A stretch of 64,000 nucleotides of DNA from Palsa-883 sp963826975 (GCA_963826975.1 CAWGZJ010000007.1:124001-188000); one strand, 5' to 3'; shown: positions 1 through 8,305, counted from the first letter of the stretch. Notes: generated by a model from the letters alone, not told the origin. Program-made: numbers and translations.

Positions 1-85
1 CCTCGCCCTTGCTGACCTCGGCGTTAATGTCCGTTAGCGCGCGATAGGCGCCGTACCATTTGTTGACATTACAGAACCGTATCAC
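1..85 (-). CDS. Amino-acid ABC transporter ATPase, N-terminal fragment
   Basis: Only the first 28 residues lie in the window; the gene continues past base 1. They read from a GTG at 85 as the opening beta strand of an ABC ATPase: a CNVNKWYGAYRAL segment, then an acidic stretch ending KGE just before the expected Walker A. A GAGCGAGG sequence about 7 bases upstream serves as ribosome binding site. It follows the permease at 99 by 13 bases, so it should energise the two permeases upstream in the operon. The GlnQ/HisP-type assignment rests on this context and the short N-terminal match. Confidence 0.75.
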   Translation of the reverse strand, partial: MIRFCNVNKWYGAYRALTDINAEVSKGE

Positions 86-98
86 GCGCGCACCTCGC

Positions 99-821
99 TC
101 ATGACATCGCTACCACCAATACCGGGCCGGCGCGCCTTGTGGCGATGCCGCGTTCCAGGACGGACGTGAGCCAGGTCAGGCTGAAGCAGATGACGTAGTA
201 TGTAAGGGCGAGAATCAGGAAGACTTCGAACGGTTTGGTCAGCAGTTGGTTATTGATCTGATTGGCCGCAAACGTCAGTTCCGGCACGTTGATCACATAA
301 CCCAAAGTCGTATCTTTTATGGTAGATACGAATTGGCTGAGGATGCTCGGCAGCATGTTGTAAAGCGCCTGCGGCAGAATCACGAACCAAATGGCGCGCG
401 GATAACTGTGGCCAAGGGCGCGGGCGGCGTCCATCTGCCCTGCCGGCAATGCCTCGATGCCGGCACGGACCACCTCGCTGAGGAACGCACCTTCGTAGAG
501 CACAAGAGTGCACAGCATTGTCGTGAAGCCCGGAATGCTGGTGCCGATCAGCAGCGGAAGCAGGAAATATACCCAGAAGATGATCATCAGCAGCGGTACG
601 CCGCGCACGCCATAGACCAGCACTGTCGCCGGAATCCGCAACACCCGCTGGTGGGAAAGTCGTGCCAGCGCCACCAGCACGCTCAGTGGAAACGCCAGCG
701 CAATACCGAGCACGGACAAAATGAGTGTCGCCGCGAGGCCGCCCAGAGGTCCGTTCGGATACTGGCCAATCAGCAGCAGCAGCCAGTTATCCCGGACGAT
801 CGCGATGGCGTCGCCGAGCAT
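99..821 (-). CDS. Polar amino acid ABC transporter permease
   Basis: 240-residue inner-membrane permease of the HisM/GltK (HisMQ) family. It has about five hydrophobic segments and the cytoplasmic EAA-type loop (EALPAGQMDAARALGHSY, about residues 120-140) that docks the ATPase. It forms a heterodimer candidate with the permease encoded just upstream (825-1526), 3 bases away. No periplasmic binding protein of this system is inside the window; it may lie beyond base 1 or elsewhere. Membership in the accBC-pxpABC operon suggests that the imported compound is the substrate of those enzymes (inference). Confidence 0.93.
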   Translation of the reverse strand: MLGDAIAIVRDNWLLLLIGQYPNGPLGGLAATLILSVLGIALAFPLSVLVALARLSHQRVLRIPATVLVYGVRGVPLLMIIFWVYFLLPLLIGTSIPGFTTMLCTLVLYEGAFLSEVVRAGIEALPAGQMDAARALGHSYPRAIWFVILPQALYNMLPSILSQFVSTIKDTTLGYVINVPELTFAANQINNQLLTKPFEVFLILALTYYVICFSLTWLTSVLERGIATRRAGPVLVVAMS

Positions 822-824
822 CTC

Positions 825-1526
825 TCAGCGCGCCCCAGCGAGATTGGCACGCCGGCTTAGTTGCGCACCCACCGCCATGATGAGCAGTGAACAGACGAGG
901 TAGAGGATGGTCGCCAGCAGGTAGGTTTCGAAGGTACGAAAACTCTCATTCTCGACCTCCCTCACCGCACCGGTCAGTTCCACGACGCCGATGGCCATTG
1001 CCAGGCTGCTGTTCTTGAACAGCGATACCGTGTGGTTCACCAGCGCCGGCATCGAGTTGCGCAGTGCCTGCGGCATCAGTACGAAACGCATGGCGCCGAT
1101 ATAACCGTGCCCTAGCGCCCGCGCCGCCTCCGCCTGTCCCCGCCCAACTGTGCGTATGCCCGAGCGCAAATCCTCGCTGAAATACGCCGCCTGGCACAAA
1201 CCGAGCGCGATGATCGCGAAGATTACCTCGCCATGGTGTTCCCCCAGCCAGCCCTGCAGGCCATTTGGAAGCAGGCTCGAAATGCCGAAATACCACAGCA
1301 TCAACTGCACGAGCGTGGGGACGTTGCGGTGATAGGAGATGTAGGCCGCGACAGCGCCGTCGGCCACCCGGCTCGGCGTCAATCGGACAAGAAGCAGCGC
1401 GATGCCCAGGGCCATCGCCAGCAGCCAGGACCCAACGGCGACAATCACGGTCATCGCCATGCCCTCGGCGAGCATGGCACGAAACTCCGGGTTCAGCAGG
1501 ATCGCCGCAAGGTCAAAGCCCTTCAT
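825..1526 (-). CDS. Polar amino acid ABC transporter permease
   Basis: 233-residue HisM-family permease, read from the ATG at 1526 (MKGFDLAAILLNPEF). The reading frame is open further upstream, but that part is shadow sequence inside the SDR gene. A first hydrophobic helix (about 22-48) is followed by the conserved TMD fold with the coupling loop GRGQAEAARALGHGY near 140. It partners the permease at 99-821. The gene starts 16 bases after the stop of the SDR gene, in one apparent transcript. Confidence 0.93.
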   Translation of the reverse strand: MKGFDLAAILLNPEFRAMLAEGMAMTVIVAVGSWLLAMALGIALLLVRLTPSRVADGAVAAYISYHRNVPTLVQLMLWYFGISSLLPNGLQGWLGEHHGEVIFAIIALGLCQAAYFSEDLRSGIRTVGRGQAEAARALGHGYIGAMRFVLMPQALRNSMPALVNHTVSLFKNSSLAMAIGVVELTGAVREVENESFRTFETYLLATILYLVCSLLIMAVGAQLSRRANLAGAR

Positions 1527-1542
1527 GGCGTTGCCCGAACGG

Positions 1543-2307
1543 TCATGTCGTATCCGGCAACGAGATATCGCCCGGGCGGGCGGTCGACAAACCGCCAGGC
1601 ACTTGCAACGTCGGCGTGATCTCCATGTGGCCGATATTGACCGCGACAGGGGCCGCGATCGCGAAAGCAATCGCATCGGCGATATCCGCTGCCTCCGGCA
1701 GCTCGAAGCCGCGGACGAACCGCTCGTAAGTCTCGGGGGAATCGCCGTGCACATGGGCGAAGATGTCGGTGGCGACCCGCCCGGGACAGATTTCGGTCAC
1801 CCGCACGCGGCGCCCGAACGCATCGATCCGCAACTGGCGCGACAGCATGCTGATCGCGGCTTTGGTGGCGTGGTAGGTGGAGTTGCCACCAAAGTTATAG
1901 GCGCCCGCGATCGAACTGATATTGATGACGTGGCCGCGGTCGCGCGACACCATGCCCGGTACCACGAGCCGGCAGAGATGCAGCACCGCGCGCAGATTGA
2001 CATCGACCAGCAGGTCGATGTCGTCGGCCGTCGCCTTCAGGAACGGCGGCGGGCGGTCTACTCCGGCGCTGTTGACCAGGATGTCGAACGCTATTTTCCC
2101 GGTCAGCTCGGCGATGGCGGGAAGGTCGGTCACATCCATTGGATGCGCGACGCAGCCGGTACGCGCGGCCAACGCGTTGAGCGCTTCGGCGTTGCGCGCA
2201 ACGGCGTGAACCTCGATCCCCTCGCGCCGCAACCGCTCGACAACAGCAGCGCCGATCCCGGACGAAGCGCCAGTGACAAGGGCGGTGCGGTAATCCGAGA
2301 AGGGCAT
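1543..2307 (-). CDS. Short-chain dehydrogenase/reductase
   Basis: 254-residue classical SDR. The cofactor-binding TGASSGIG lies at about 13-20, NSAG near 88, the catalytic serine in ISSIAGAY, and the YHATK (YxxxK) pair near 154. The start at 2307 (MPFSDYRTALVTG) gives the usual short N-terminus; an upstream in-frame ATG would add an unlikely extension. It should oxidise or reduce an alcohol or carbonyl with NAD(P)(H). It lies between pxpA and the transporter genes, so it may act on a product or analogue of the imported compound (inference). Exact substrate unknown. Confidence 0.9.
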   Translation of the reverse strand: MPFSDYRTALVTGASSGIGAAVVERLRREGIEVHAVARNAEALNALAARTGCVAHPMDVTDLPAIAELTGKIAFDILVNSAGVDRPPPFLKATADDIDLLVDVNLRAVLHLCRLVVPGMVSRDRGHVINISSIAGAYNFGGNSTYHATKAAISMLSRQLRIDAFGRRVRVTEICPGRVATDIFAHVHGDSPETYERFVRGFELPEAADIADAIAFAIAAPVAVNIGHMEITPTLQVPGGLSTARPGDISLPDTT

Positions 2308-2420
2308 CAGGGTCCCCGCGAGGTTCGCTATGACGCTATCGATCGGACCATAGGCGCGCAAAGACGGATTGGCTGTGGTGGTATAAGGGACGCTTATGAT
2401 TCCGGTGGGCGGTTCGCATG

Positions 2421-3188
2421 TCAGGCGGACTGCTTTGAGACAGGAACGATCCGGCCGCCGCCACGCTCGATCTCGCGGCGGATGGCGCGCGCGAGTTGCA
2501 GTGATCCCGCGGTGTCGCCATGCAGCAGGATGCTGCGCGGCCGCATGGCCAATGCCTTGCCGCTATATGTGATGACGGTTCCGTCGCCGAGCATTCGCCG
2601 GACCCGCTCCTGCACCAGCCCAGGGTCGTGAATAATCGCTTCAGGCAGCTTGCGTGGCACGAGCAGCCCCTCGTCATCATAAGCGCGGTCGGCGAGGAAG
2701 GTGGTGATCACGCGCAGCCCGGCCTGTGCCGCCGTGTCCTCGATGGCGCGGCTGCTTGAAGACACGATCGTGAGCCTGGGATCGAATGCAGCCACCGCCC
2801 GCACCAGCGGTCCAGCCAGCGCCGCGTCGCCGGCGGCCATGTTGCCCAGGGCTCCGTGGAAGCTCATGTGGGTCATGCGATGCCCGGCCGCACGGGCGAT
2901 GCCGTCGAGCGCGCCAAGCTGGTAGATCACCATCGCCGCGAGTTCCGCGATGTCGATCTGCATCACGCGCCGGCCGAAGCCCTGCCGATCGGGAAAGCCC
3001 ACGTGCGCACCGATATCCACACCGCCCGCCAGTGCCCGCCGAACGGTGCGATCCATGATGAGCGGGTCGCCGGCATGAAACCCGCAGGCGACATTGGCCG
3101 AGGACACCACGTCGAGCAGCGCCTCATCGTCGCCGACGCGCCATGCACCGTAGCCTTCCGCGAGATCGGCGTTGAGATCGATTTCCAT
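2421..3188 (-). CDS. pxpA: 5-oxoprolinase subunit A (LamB/YcsF family)
   Basis: 255 residues, full length for the LamB/YcsF family. The N-terminal DLNADLAEGYG signature is followed by ANVACGFHAGDP at about 29-41 and the DIGAHVGFPDRQGFGRR segment typical of the family. In characterised PxpABC systems the A subunit works with PxpB and PxpC to open 5-oxo-L-proline (pyroglutamate) to glutamate at the cost of ATP. It sits downstream of pxpB and pxpC, separated from them by a small BCCP-like gene. Other lactams are possible substrates. About 110 bases separate it from the downstream SDR, the only sizeable gap in the operon. Confidence 0.95.
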   Translation of the reverse strand: MEIDLNADLAEGYGAWRVGDDEALLDVVSSANVACGFHAGDPLIMDRTVRRALAGGVDIGAHVGFPDRQGFGRRVMQIDIAELAAMVIYQLGALDGIARAAGHRMTHMSFHGALGNMAAGDAALAGPLVRAVAAFDPRLTIVSSSSRAIEDTAAQAGLRVITTFLADRAYDDEGLLVPRKLPEAIIHDPGLVQERVRRMLGDGTVITYSGKALAMRPRSILLHGDTAGSLQLARAIRREIERGGGRIVPVSKQSA

Positions 3189-3196
3189 GTTGTGAC

Positions 3197-3601
3197 CTAT
3201 TCGGGGATTGGGTGAAGTGCGACGAGTTCGGTGCCGAAGCCAACGGCCGTGCCGTGTTGCACCCGCATGCTGGCGACAATGCCCGGCACGGGTGCCGCCA
3301 CCGGCAACAGGAGCGTGCCGATTTTCAGCAGGCCGAGCGGCTGATGCGCGTCCACCCGGGCGCCGGTCCGCACCAGTGGGGCGTCGTGCAGGGGATGACG
3401 GTGCAGGAAGATGCCGACGCTCTGGGCCGTGACCACGACGCTGTTGGGGTCAGCTTGCGGCGGCTCTGCAATGTGCATCACGCCGCCGTGGTCCTGCCGC
3501 AGCCGCAGATAGCCAGCGGGCCCGCGCAGCTCCAACTCGGCGATATCGGTCGCCGCCAGCCAGGCCGATATACGATCGATATGCGTGAAGGGCATGCCCA
3601 T
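3197..3601 (-). CDS. BCCP-like protein lacking the biotin-accepting lysine
   Basis: 134-residue protein with a biotinyl/lipoyl-carrier fold in its C-terminal half (about 58-131), lined up without gaps against the intact AccB of the same operon. At the position of the EAMK biotinylation motif it reads KIGT: residue 96 is Thr where biotinyl-Lys is expected. It therefore should not carry biotin unless a nearby lysine (93) is used. The ATG at 3601 overlaps the pxpC stop by one base, indicating translational coupling. The shape fits a structural or allosteric relic of a carrier in PxpABC/AccBC complexes; the role is unproven. Confidence 0.82.
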   Translation of the reverse strand: MGMPFTHIDRISAWLAATDIAELELRGPAGYLRLRQDHGGVMHIAEPPQADPNSVVVTAQSVGIFLHRHPLHDAPLVRTGARVDAHQPLGLLKIGTLLLPVAAPVPGIVASMRVQHGTAVGFGTELVALHPIPE

Positions 3602-4602
3602 CACCTGCCGGAGCGCAGGCGATGAAGCCCGGTCAGGCGGCCCACTTCCTCCAGCCACCGGTTGGTCTGATCGCGCGCAGCCAGCGCGTCCTGCCATGAG
3701 CACTCGACGAAGCGGATACGGCTGCCAATGGGTGCCTGGCCCAGGCGCCACATGTCCGCCTCGATCACCGTCCCGATCTTGGGGTAGCCGCCGGACGGCT
3801 GCGCATCGCGCATCTGAATGATCGGCTGGCCGCCGTGCGGCACCTGGATCACGCCCGGCACGATACCATGCGACCGCAGCTCGATCCGGGCCTCCGGCTC
3901 CAGCGTGGGACCGGCCAGCCGATATCCGTAGCGATTGCTGTCCGGCGTGATCTTCCAGGCCTCGCCCCAGAAGGCCTCGCGCGACGCCCGCGTGTAGCGC
4001 GTGTATTCGGCGGCAGGCAGCACCCGGATGGCTGGCAGACCGTCACGGCTGAGCGGCAGCGCTAGCGCCGGCGGCATTACGCCGAACCCGGTCAGGCGCG
4101 CGCCAGCGCCAGGCGCGCCAGCGCGCAGCCGGTCTCCCTGGCGCAGCGCCCTGCCTTCGTGCCCGCCGAAAGCACCGCGCAACTGAGTGCTGCGCGAGCC
4201 GAGCACCACTGGCACGTCGACGCCACCGGCGAGACACAGATAGGCGCGGCTGCCGCGCCAACTGCCTTCCCTGCCGAAACCTATTGCCGGCAAGCCGAGA
4301 CGCAACGTTTGCCCAGCCGCCGCCTGACCGGACCACCAGGGTGGCAGTGGTTGATCGTCAAGCCGCGCCGCGCAATCCGCGCCGGTCAGCGCGAAGGCGC
4401 AGGGTTCATCGAAGCGCACCTGGAAGGGAAATACCTGTACCTCGATGGCTGCATCACCCAGGTCGTTGGCCAAAAGCAGGTTGCCGGCCGCCAGCGCGAG
4501 CGGGTCCATCGCGCCTGACGTGCCCACCCCCCAGGTCAGCACGCCGGTCCTTCCAAGGTCCTGCACGGTCGTGAGCGCGCTGTCCGACAGGATCTCGATC
4601 AT
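3601..4602 (-). CDS. pxpC: 5-oxoprolinase subunit C (biotin-dependent carboxyltransferase family)
   Basis: 333 residues, matching the KipA/AHS2 family: the N-terminal TTVQDLGRTG motif (11-20), GAMDPLALAAGN (about 30-41), and the C-terminal GGYPKIGTVIEAD segment. With PxpB it forms the ATP-dependent part of 5-oxoprolinase; the same fold occurs in urea amidolyase and allophanate hydrolase systems. It overlaps pxpB by 4 bases at its 5' end and touches the BCCP-like gene at its 3' end, so all are likely co-translated. Confidence 0.95.
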   Translation of the reverse strand: MIEILSDSALTTVQDLGRTGVLTWGVGTSGAMDPLALAAGNLLLANDLGDAAIEVQVFPFQVRFDEPCAFALTGADCAARLDDQPLPPWWSGQAAAGQTLRLGLPAIGFGREGSWRGSRAYLCLAGGVDVPVVLGSRSTQLRGAFGGHEGRALRQGDRLRAGAPGAGARLTGFGVMPPALALPLSRDGLPAIRVLPAAEYTRYTRASREAFWGEAWKITPDSNRYGYRLAGPTLEPEARIELRSHGIVPGVIQVPHGGQPIIQMRDAQPSGGYPKIGTVIEADMWRLGQAPIGSRIRFVECSWQDALAARDQTNRWLEEVGRLTGLHRLRSGR

Positions 4603-5258
4603 CGGATCACACGCTCGGCCGTGAAGCGTATGCTGTCACCCGGCCGGAACAGGGCCGGGGGGTCCTGCTGCGGATCGAAGAAGCACGGCGTGGTTCCGCC
4701 GATGGTGTTCCATCCGCTCGGCCCGTCCGAGGCCGACACCCCGGTCTGGCCGCCGCCGATCGAGACGGACCCACCGGGGATGCTGAGCACCGGCACATTG
4801 CGCCGTGGCGCGGCAATCCGCGGGTCCATGCCACCGAGGTAGCAGAAGCCCGGATGGCTGCCGAGCGCGTACACCGGGTACACCGGCGCCGTGTGGAGCG
4901 CCACGATGTCGTCGACGCTGAGCCCGGTATGGGCGACGACGTCGTGCAGATGCGGACCGGCCGTGCCGCCGTAGGTGACCGGCAGGTCAATCAGGCGCCC
5001 CTGCAATGGCAACGGCACGGCAGCGCTCCAGGCGGCGAGCAAGCGCGATTCCATGTCGTGGAGGCACAGGGGCGGGCGAGCGAAGGTCAGCATCAGGTTG
5101 TTCAGACCCGGCACGGCCTCGCGCACTTCGGGCCAGCTCCTGGCTTCCGCCGAAAGCGCCCAAATGCGTTGCTGCGTCGGTAGATCCGTCTCGCCCGGCG
5201 CGTCGAACAGCATTGCGCTGGTGCCGAGCAGGCTGATCGCGGGGGCGGCGAGGCTCAT
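4599..5258 (-). CDS. pxpB: 5-oxoprolinase subunit B (KipI/AHS1 family)
   Basis: 219 residues. It shows the family signature HPGFCYLGGMDPRIAAPRR (about 145-163), followed by IPGGSVSIGGGQTGV and the PSGWNTIGGT segment. PxpB pairs with PxpC; the two occur as adjacent or fused genes in 5-oxoprolinase and urea amidolyase families. The ATG overlaps the end of accC by 4 bases. Fusion-free neighbours in the order B-C agree with the E. coli ybgJ-ybgK arrangement, here preceded by a complete biotin carboxylase pair, which the E. coli locus lacks. Confidence 0.95.
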   Translation of the reverse strand: MSLAAPAISLLGTSAMLFDAPGETDLPTQQRIWALSAEARSWPEVREAVPGLNNLMLTFARPPLCLHDMESRLLAAWSAAVPLPLQGRLIDLPVTYGGTAGPHLHDVVAHTGLSVDDIVALHTAPVYPVYALGSHPGFCYLGGMDPRIAAPRRNVPVLSIPGGSVSIGGGQTGVSASDGPSGWNTIGGTTPCFFDPQQDPPALFRPGDSIRFTAERVIR

Positions 5259-6619
5259 ACCGCACCCCTCGGCCCCAGCCAGCGTTCCAGATGACGAATA
5301 TCCACGCCGCCGGCGGTGAAACCGTCGTCCCGCACCAGCTTCCGGTGCAGGCTGAGGTTGGTCTCGATCCCTCCGACCCGCATTTCATCGAGCGCGACGC
5401 GGAGGCGCGCCAGTGCGTCCGGGCGCGTCGCGCCGTGGACGATCAGCTTGGCTAACAGCGAGTCATAATGCGGCGTGACGACGTAGCCGCGTCCGGCATG
5501 ACTATCCACGCGCACGCCTGGCCCGCCGGGAAGTTCCCAATCCGTGATACGTCCGGGCGAGGGTGCGAAGGTTTCGGGGTTCTCGGCGTTGACGCGGCAC
5601 TCGAACGCATGGCCCCGCCAGGCGATGTCCCCCTGCACCATCGCCAATTTTTCGCCGCGCGCCACGCGGATCTGCTGCTGCACAAGGTCGATGCCGGTGA
5701 TCATCTCCGTAACGGTATGCTCGACCTGCACCCGCGTGTTCATTTCGATGAAGTAGAACGCTCCGTCCTCGACCAGGAATTCGAAGGTGCCGAGGCCACG
5801 ATAGCCGATCTGCCGACAGGCATCGGCACAGCGCGCGCCGATACCGGCGATCACCTCGGGCGCGATTCCGGGCGCCGGGGCTTCCTCCAACACTTTCTGA
5901 TGGCGGCGCTGCAATGAGCAATCTCGGCTGCCGAGCCACAGTGCCGTGCCATGATGATCGGCGAGGATCTGGATTTCCACGTGGCGAGGCTGGCTCAGGA
6001 ATTTTTCGAGATAGACCTTGCCATTGCCGAACGCCTGTCTGGCTTCCTCGCTTGTCAGCGCCACGGCCTCGTGCAATGCCGCGTCGTTGCGGACGATCCG
6101 CATCCCGCGCCCACCGCCGCCACCCGCTGCCTTGATGATGACGGGATAGCCGATCGCACGTGCCAGATCTTGTAACGTTCCGGGATCGTCGGGCAACGCC
6201 GTGTCTGGTCCCGGCACGCAGGGTACGCCCGCCGCGCGCATGGCGCGCTTGGCCGCCACCTTGTCGCCCATCGTGCGGATCGAGTTCGCGCTGGGCCCGA
6301 TGAAGGTGAGGCCGGCCGCCTCGACGCGCGCGGCAAAGTCCGCGTTTTCGGACAGGAAGCCGTAGCCCGGATGGATAGCTTGCGCGCCGCTCACTTCGGC
6401 GGCGAACAGGATTGCGGCCTCGTCCAGGTAGCTCCGGCTCGCCGCCGGCGGCCCGATGCATAGCGCCACATCGGCACGGCCGACGTACGGCGCATCGCGA
6501 TCTGCCTCGGAGAAAACCGCGACCGTGCGCAACCCCAGGGCGCGGCAGGCGCGCTGAACGCGAAGTGCGATTTCGCCACGATTGGCGATCAGAACGGTCT
6601 CGAACCGAGCGTAGGTCAT
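5255..6619 (-). CDS. accC: Biotin carboxylase subunit
   Basis: 454 residues, the size of AccC. The ATP-grasp features are intact: IIKAAGGGGGRGM glycine-rich loop (161-173), EMNTRVQVEH (292-301) and the N-terminal VLIANRGEIALR strand-helix. It should carboxylate biotin on a BCCP using ATP and bicarbonate. The position between accB and pxpBC, with 4-base overlaps on both sides, suggests a dedicated carboxylase for the pxp pathway rather than (or besides) housekeeping acetyl-CoA carboxylase. That is inference; a second accC elsewhere in the genome would support it. Confidence 0.94.
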   Translation of the reverse strand: MTYARFETVLIANRGEIALRVQRACRALGLRTVAVFSEADRDAPYVGRADVALCIGPPAASRSYLDEAAILFAAEVSGAQAIHPGYGFLSENADFAARVEAAGLTFIGPSANSIRTMGDKVAAKRAMRAAGVPCVPGPDTALPDDPGTLQDLARAIGYPVIIKAAGGGGGRGMRIVRNDAALHEAVALTSEEARQAFGNGKVYLEKFLSQPRHVEIQILADHHGTALWLGSRDCSLQRRHQKVLEEAPAPGIAPEVIAGIGARCADACRQIGYRGLGTFEFLVEDGAFYFIEMNTRVQVEHTVTEMITGIDLVQQQIRVARGEKLAMVQGDIAWRGHAFECRVNAENPETFAPSPGRITDWELPGGPGVRVDSHAGRGYVVTPHYDSLLAKLIVHGATRPDALARLRVALDEMRVGGIETNLSLHRKLVRDDGFTAGGVDIRHLERWLGPRGAV

Positions 6620-7080
6620 ACGATCCGCATCAGCGTCTGTCCGGCCTCGACCTCGCTTCCCGAGGTCACCAGCACGGCCACGATCGTACCGGCGCGTTCG
6701 GCGCGCACCGAGATGAAGACTTTCATTGCCTCAATGAGGCACACCGTATCGCCGGCCTCGACAGTCTGCCCGGTCAGCACGAAGGGCGGCGCATCCGGGG
6801 AGGGCCGCAAGTGCACGAGACCCGGCAAGGGCGACCGCAGGTCCGCCCCGGCCGAGGCGGACGCCTCGTCCTGCGCAGGCGGCGGATGGTCAGATGTGGG
6901 TTGATCGGATGTGGGCTGGTGAGGCGCCTGGGGTTGGTGCCTGCCGGTCATGGTCGGTGACCGGGCACGGCCGGTGTCGCGGGTCAGCCGGATCGTCCAG
7001 CCGTTCTCGCTGTACTCCATGTCCGAGAGGTCGGAGGCAGCCATCATCTCGATGAGTGCCTTGATGTTATTCAGGTCCAT
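6616..7080 (-). CDS. accB: Biotin carboxyl carrier protein
   Basis: 154 residues from the ATG at 7080. The N-terminus (MDLNNIKALIEMMAASDLSDMEY) is typical of AccB. A Pro/Ser/Asp/Gln-rich flexible linker at 42-80 contains a short QPTSD duplication. The biotinyl domain (84-154) has the acceptor lysine 120 in EAMKV; Val replaces the usual Met after the lysine. It is the first gene of the pxp operon and overlaps accC by 4 bases. A long frame read through the lysR gene upstream is not part of it. Confidence 0.93.
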   Translation of the reverse strand: MDLNNIKALIEMMAASDLSDMEYSENGWTIRLTRDTGRARSPTMTGRHQPQAPHQPTSDQPTSDHPPPAQDEASASAGADLRSPLPGLVHLRPSPDAPPFVLTGQTVEAGDTVCLIEAMKVFISVRAERAGTIVAVLVTSGSEVEAGQTLMRIV

Positions 7081-7182
7081 GAGCCCTGAATGCGGATGAG
7101 GACCGCCACACCGGCTATTTCCATGGGCGGCGACGCTATCGGTGCGCGAGGATGCGCGCCAAGACTGAATGTTTTTGCCCCG

Positions 7183-7197
7183 ATAAGGCAGCCTTAT
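7183..7197. promoter_or_regulatory. Nac-like LysR binding site upstream of accB
   Basis: The 15-mer ATAAGGCAGCCTTAT is a near-perfect palindrome with ATAAGG/CCTTAT arms and a 3-base centre. It fits both the general LysR T-N11-A rule and the ATA-N9-TAT consensus known for Nac. It lies about 100 bases upstream of accB and overlaps the lysR stop codon. A matching site occurs at 8206-8220. Function is inferred. Confidence 0.5.
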
Positions 7198-8135
7198 GGC
7201 TGTGGGTTCTTGCCACCTTCCTCTGTCCCGAGCAGGTTGCCGGGCAACCCGGCAACCAACTCCAACAGAATACCCCTGATCGCTCTCGCCGGTTCCGAGA
7301 GCGGCAGATGGTCCGACTGGCACAAGGCCAAGGGAGCCTCGATCAGCGGATCGACGATCCGGCATTGCCAGGCACTGCAGGAGCCAACGATCTGGCGCGC
7401 CATCAATTCCGGCAGGATGGTGGCGCCCAGGCCTTCGGCGATAACCGCGGTGATCGTGCTCGCGGACTCCACCTCGGCCACCACCCGTGGCGTCATGCCG
7501 GCGCCGGCGAATGCCTCGTCGACCATCCGGCGCACCACGTTGTACGGGCGCGCCAGATACAGGTCCATCTCTCCCAACATGCGCAGCGGCACTTGTTCGG
7601 GCGGCGCCAGCATCGTCTCTGGCCCGACGACGAACAACTGTTCTTTCAGCAGCGGAAGAAACGACAGCCCGTGTGTCGGTGTCTTGCCGCCGTAGAGCAC
7701 CGCGAGGTCCATCCGACCGTTCATGATGAGTTCGGACAGCGTGGTGCCGTAGGTCTCGTTCAAATAGAGGAGGATGCCCGGGTGGCGCATACGAACCGCA
7801 CGCAACAGCGGCAGCGCCAGACCCGCCGCCGCGGTGCCAGGCGCCAGGCCAACGGACACGGCACCCGACAGGCCCTTGGTCGCCGCCATCATTTCGACAC
7901 GCGCCTGTTCGCACTGGCGCAGGATCAGTTGGGCATGACCGTACAGCACCCTGCCGGCCTCGGTCGGCGTCACGCCGCGCTTGGTGCGCAGCAGCAATTG
8001 CTGCCGGACTTCCCCCTCCAGCGTCGCCAGTTGCTGGCTCAGCGCCGGCTGTGCGACGTGCAGGATATCGGCCGCCTGGGTAAGGCTGCCGATGTCGACG
8101 ATTTTCACAAAGTATTGCAGGCGCCTGAGGTTCAT
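7194..8135 (-). CDS. LysR-family transcriptional regulator, Nac-like
   Basis: 313 residues from the ATG at 8135 (MNLRRLQYFVKIVDIG). Winged-helix DNA-binding domain at 1-60 with SLTQAADILHVAQPALSQQ as recognition region, a linker helix, and a periplasmic-binding-like effector domain at about 90-300. The N-terminus closely resembles Nac and Cbl regulators (nitrogen and sulfur assimilation). It lies upstream of the accB operon in the same direction and diverges from the aminotransferase gene, with ATA-N9-TAT boxes on both sides. It is therefore the probable regulator of both units, perhaps responding to an imported amino compound or nitrogen status. Confidence 0.92.
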   Translation of the reverse strand: MNLRRLQYFVKIVDIGSLTQAADILHVAQPALSQQLATLEGEVRQQLLLRTKRGVTPTEAGRVLYGHAQLILRQCEQARVEMMAATKGLSGAVSVGLAPGTAAAGLALPLLRAVRMRHPGILLYLNETYGTTLSELIMNGRMDLAVLYGGKTPTHGLSFLPLLKEQLFVVGPETMLAPPEQVPLRMLGEMDLYLARPYNVVRRMVDEAFAGAGMTPRVVAEVESASTITAVIAEGLGATILPELMARQIVGSCSAWQCRIVDPLIEAPLALCQSDHLPLSEPARAIRGILLELVAGLPGNLLGTEEGGKNPQP

Positions 8136-8205
8136 CGCACTGCCTCCCGCACCGCAACCGCGCCGGTTACGGCAATACGGGATGTACCACGGATCGGCGC
8201 CATCC

Positions 8206-8220
8206 ATAAGACTTGCCTAT
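8206..8220. promoter_or_regulatory. Second Nac-like LysR site, between lysR and aminotransferase
   Basis: ATAAGACTTGCCTAT fits ATA-N9-TAT and T-N11-A exactly like the site at 7183-7197; ten of the fifteen positions are shared. It is placed 71 bases upstream of the lysR start and about 85 bases upstream of the divergent aminotransferase start. That position suits autoregulation and activation of the divergent gene. Confidence 0.5.
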
Positions 8221-8305
8221 AAAGGCAGATCGAACTCGTCTTGGCCATCGGCATTCGGGGCATCTAGCCTGGCGCGCTGTTGCCAAAGCTCAGGTCAGGT
8301 ATCTC

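Noticed and set aside
1402..2631. Plus-strand frame of 409 codons opposite the SDR and pxpA genes
   Set aside because: Antisense to confidently identified genes; Arg/Gly/Asp/Gln-rich composition typical of shadow frames.
7183..7197. Transcription terminator of lysR
   Set aside because: The stem is only six base pairs with no following T run on the minus strand; the ATA-N9-TAT match fits a regulator site better.
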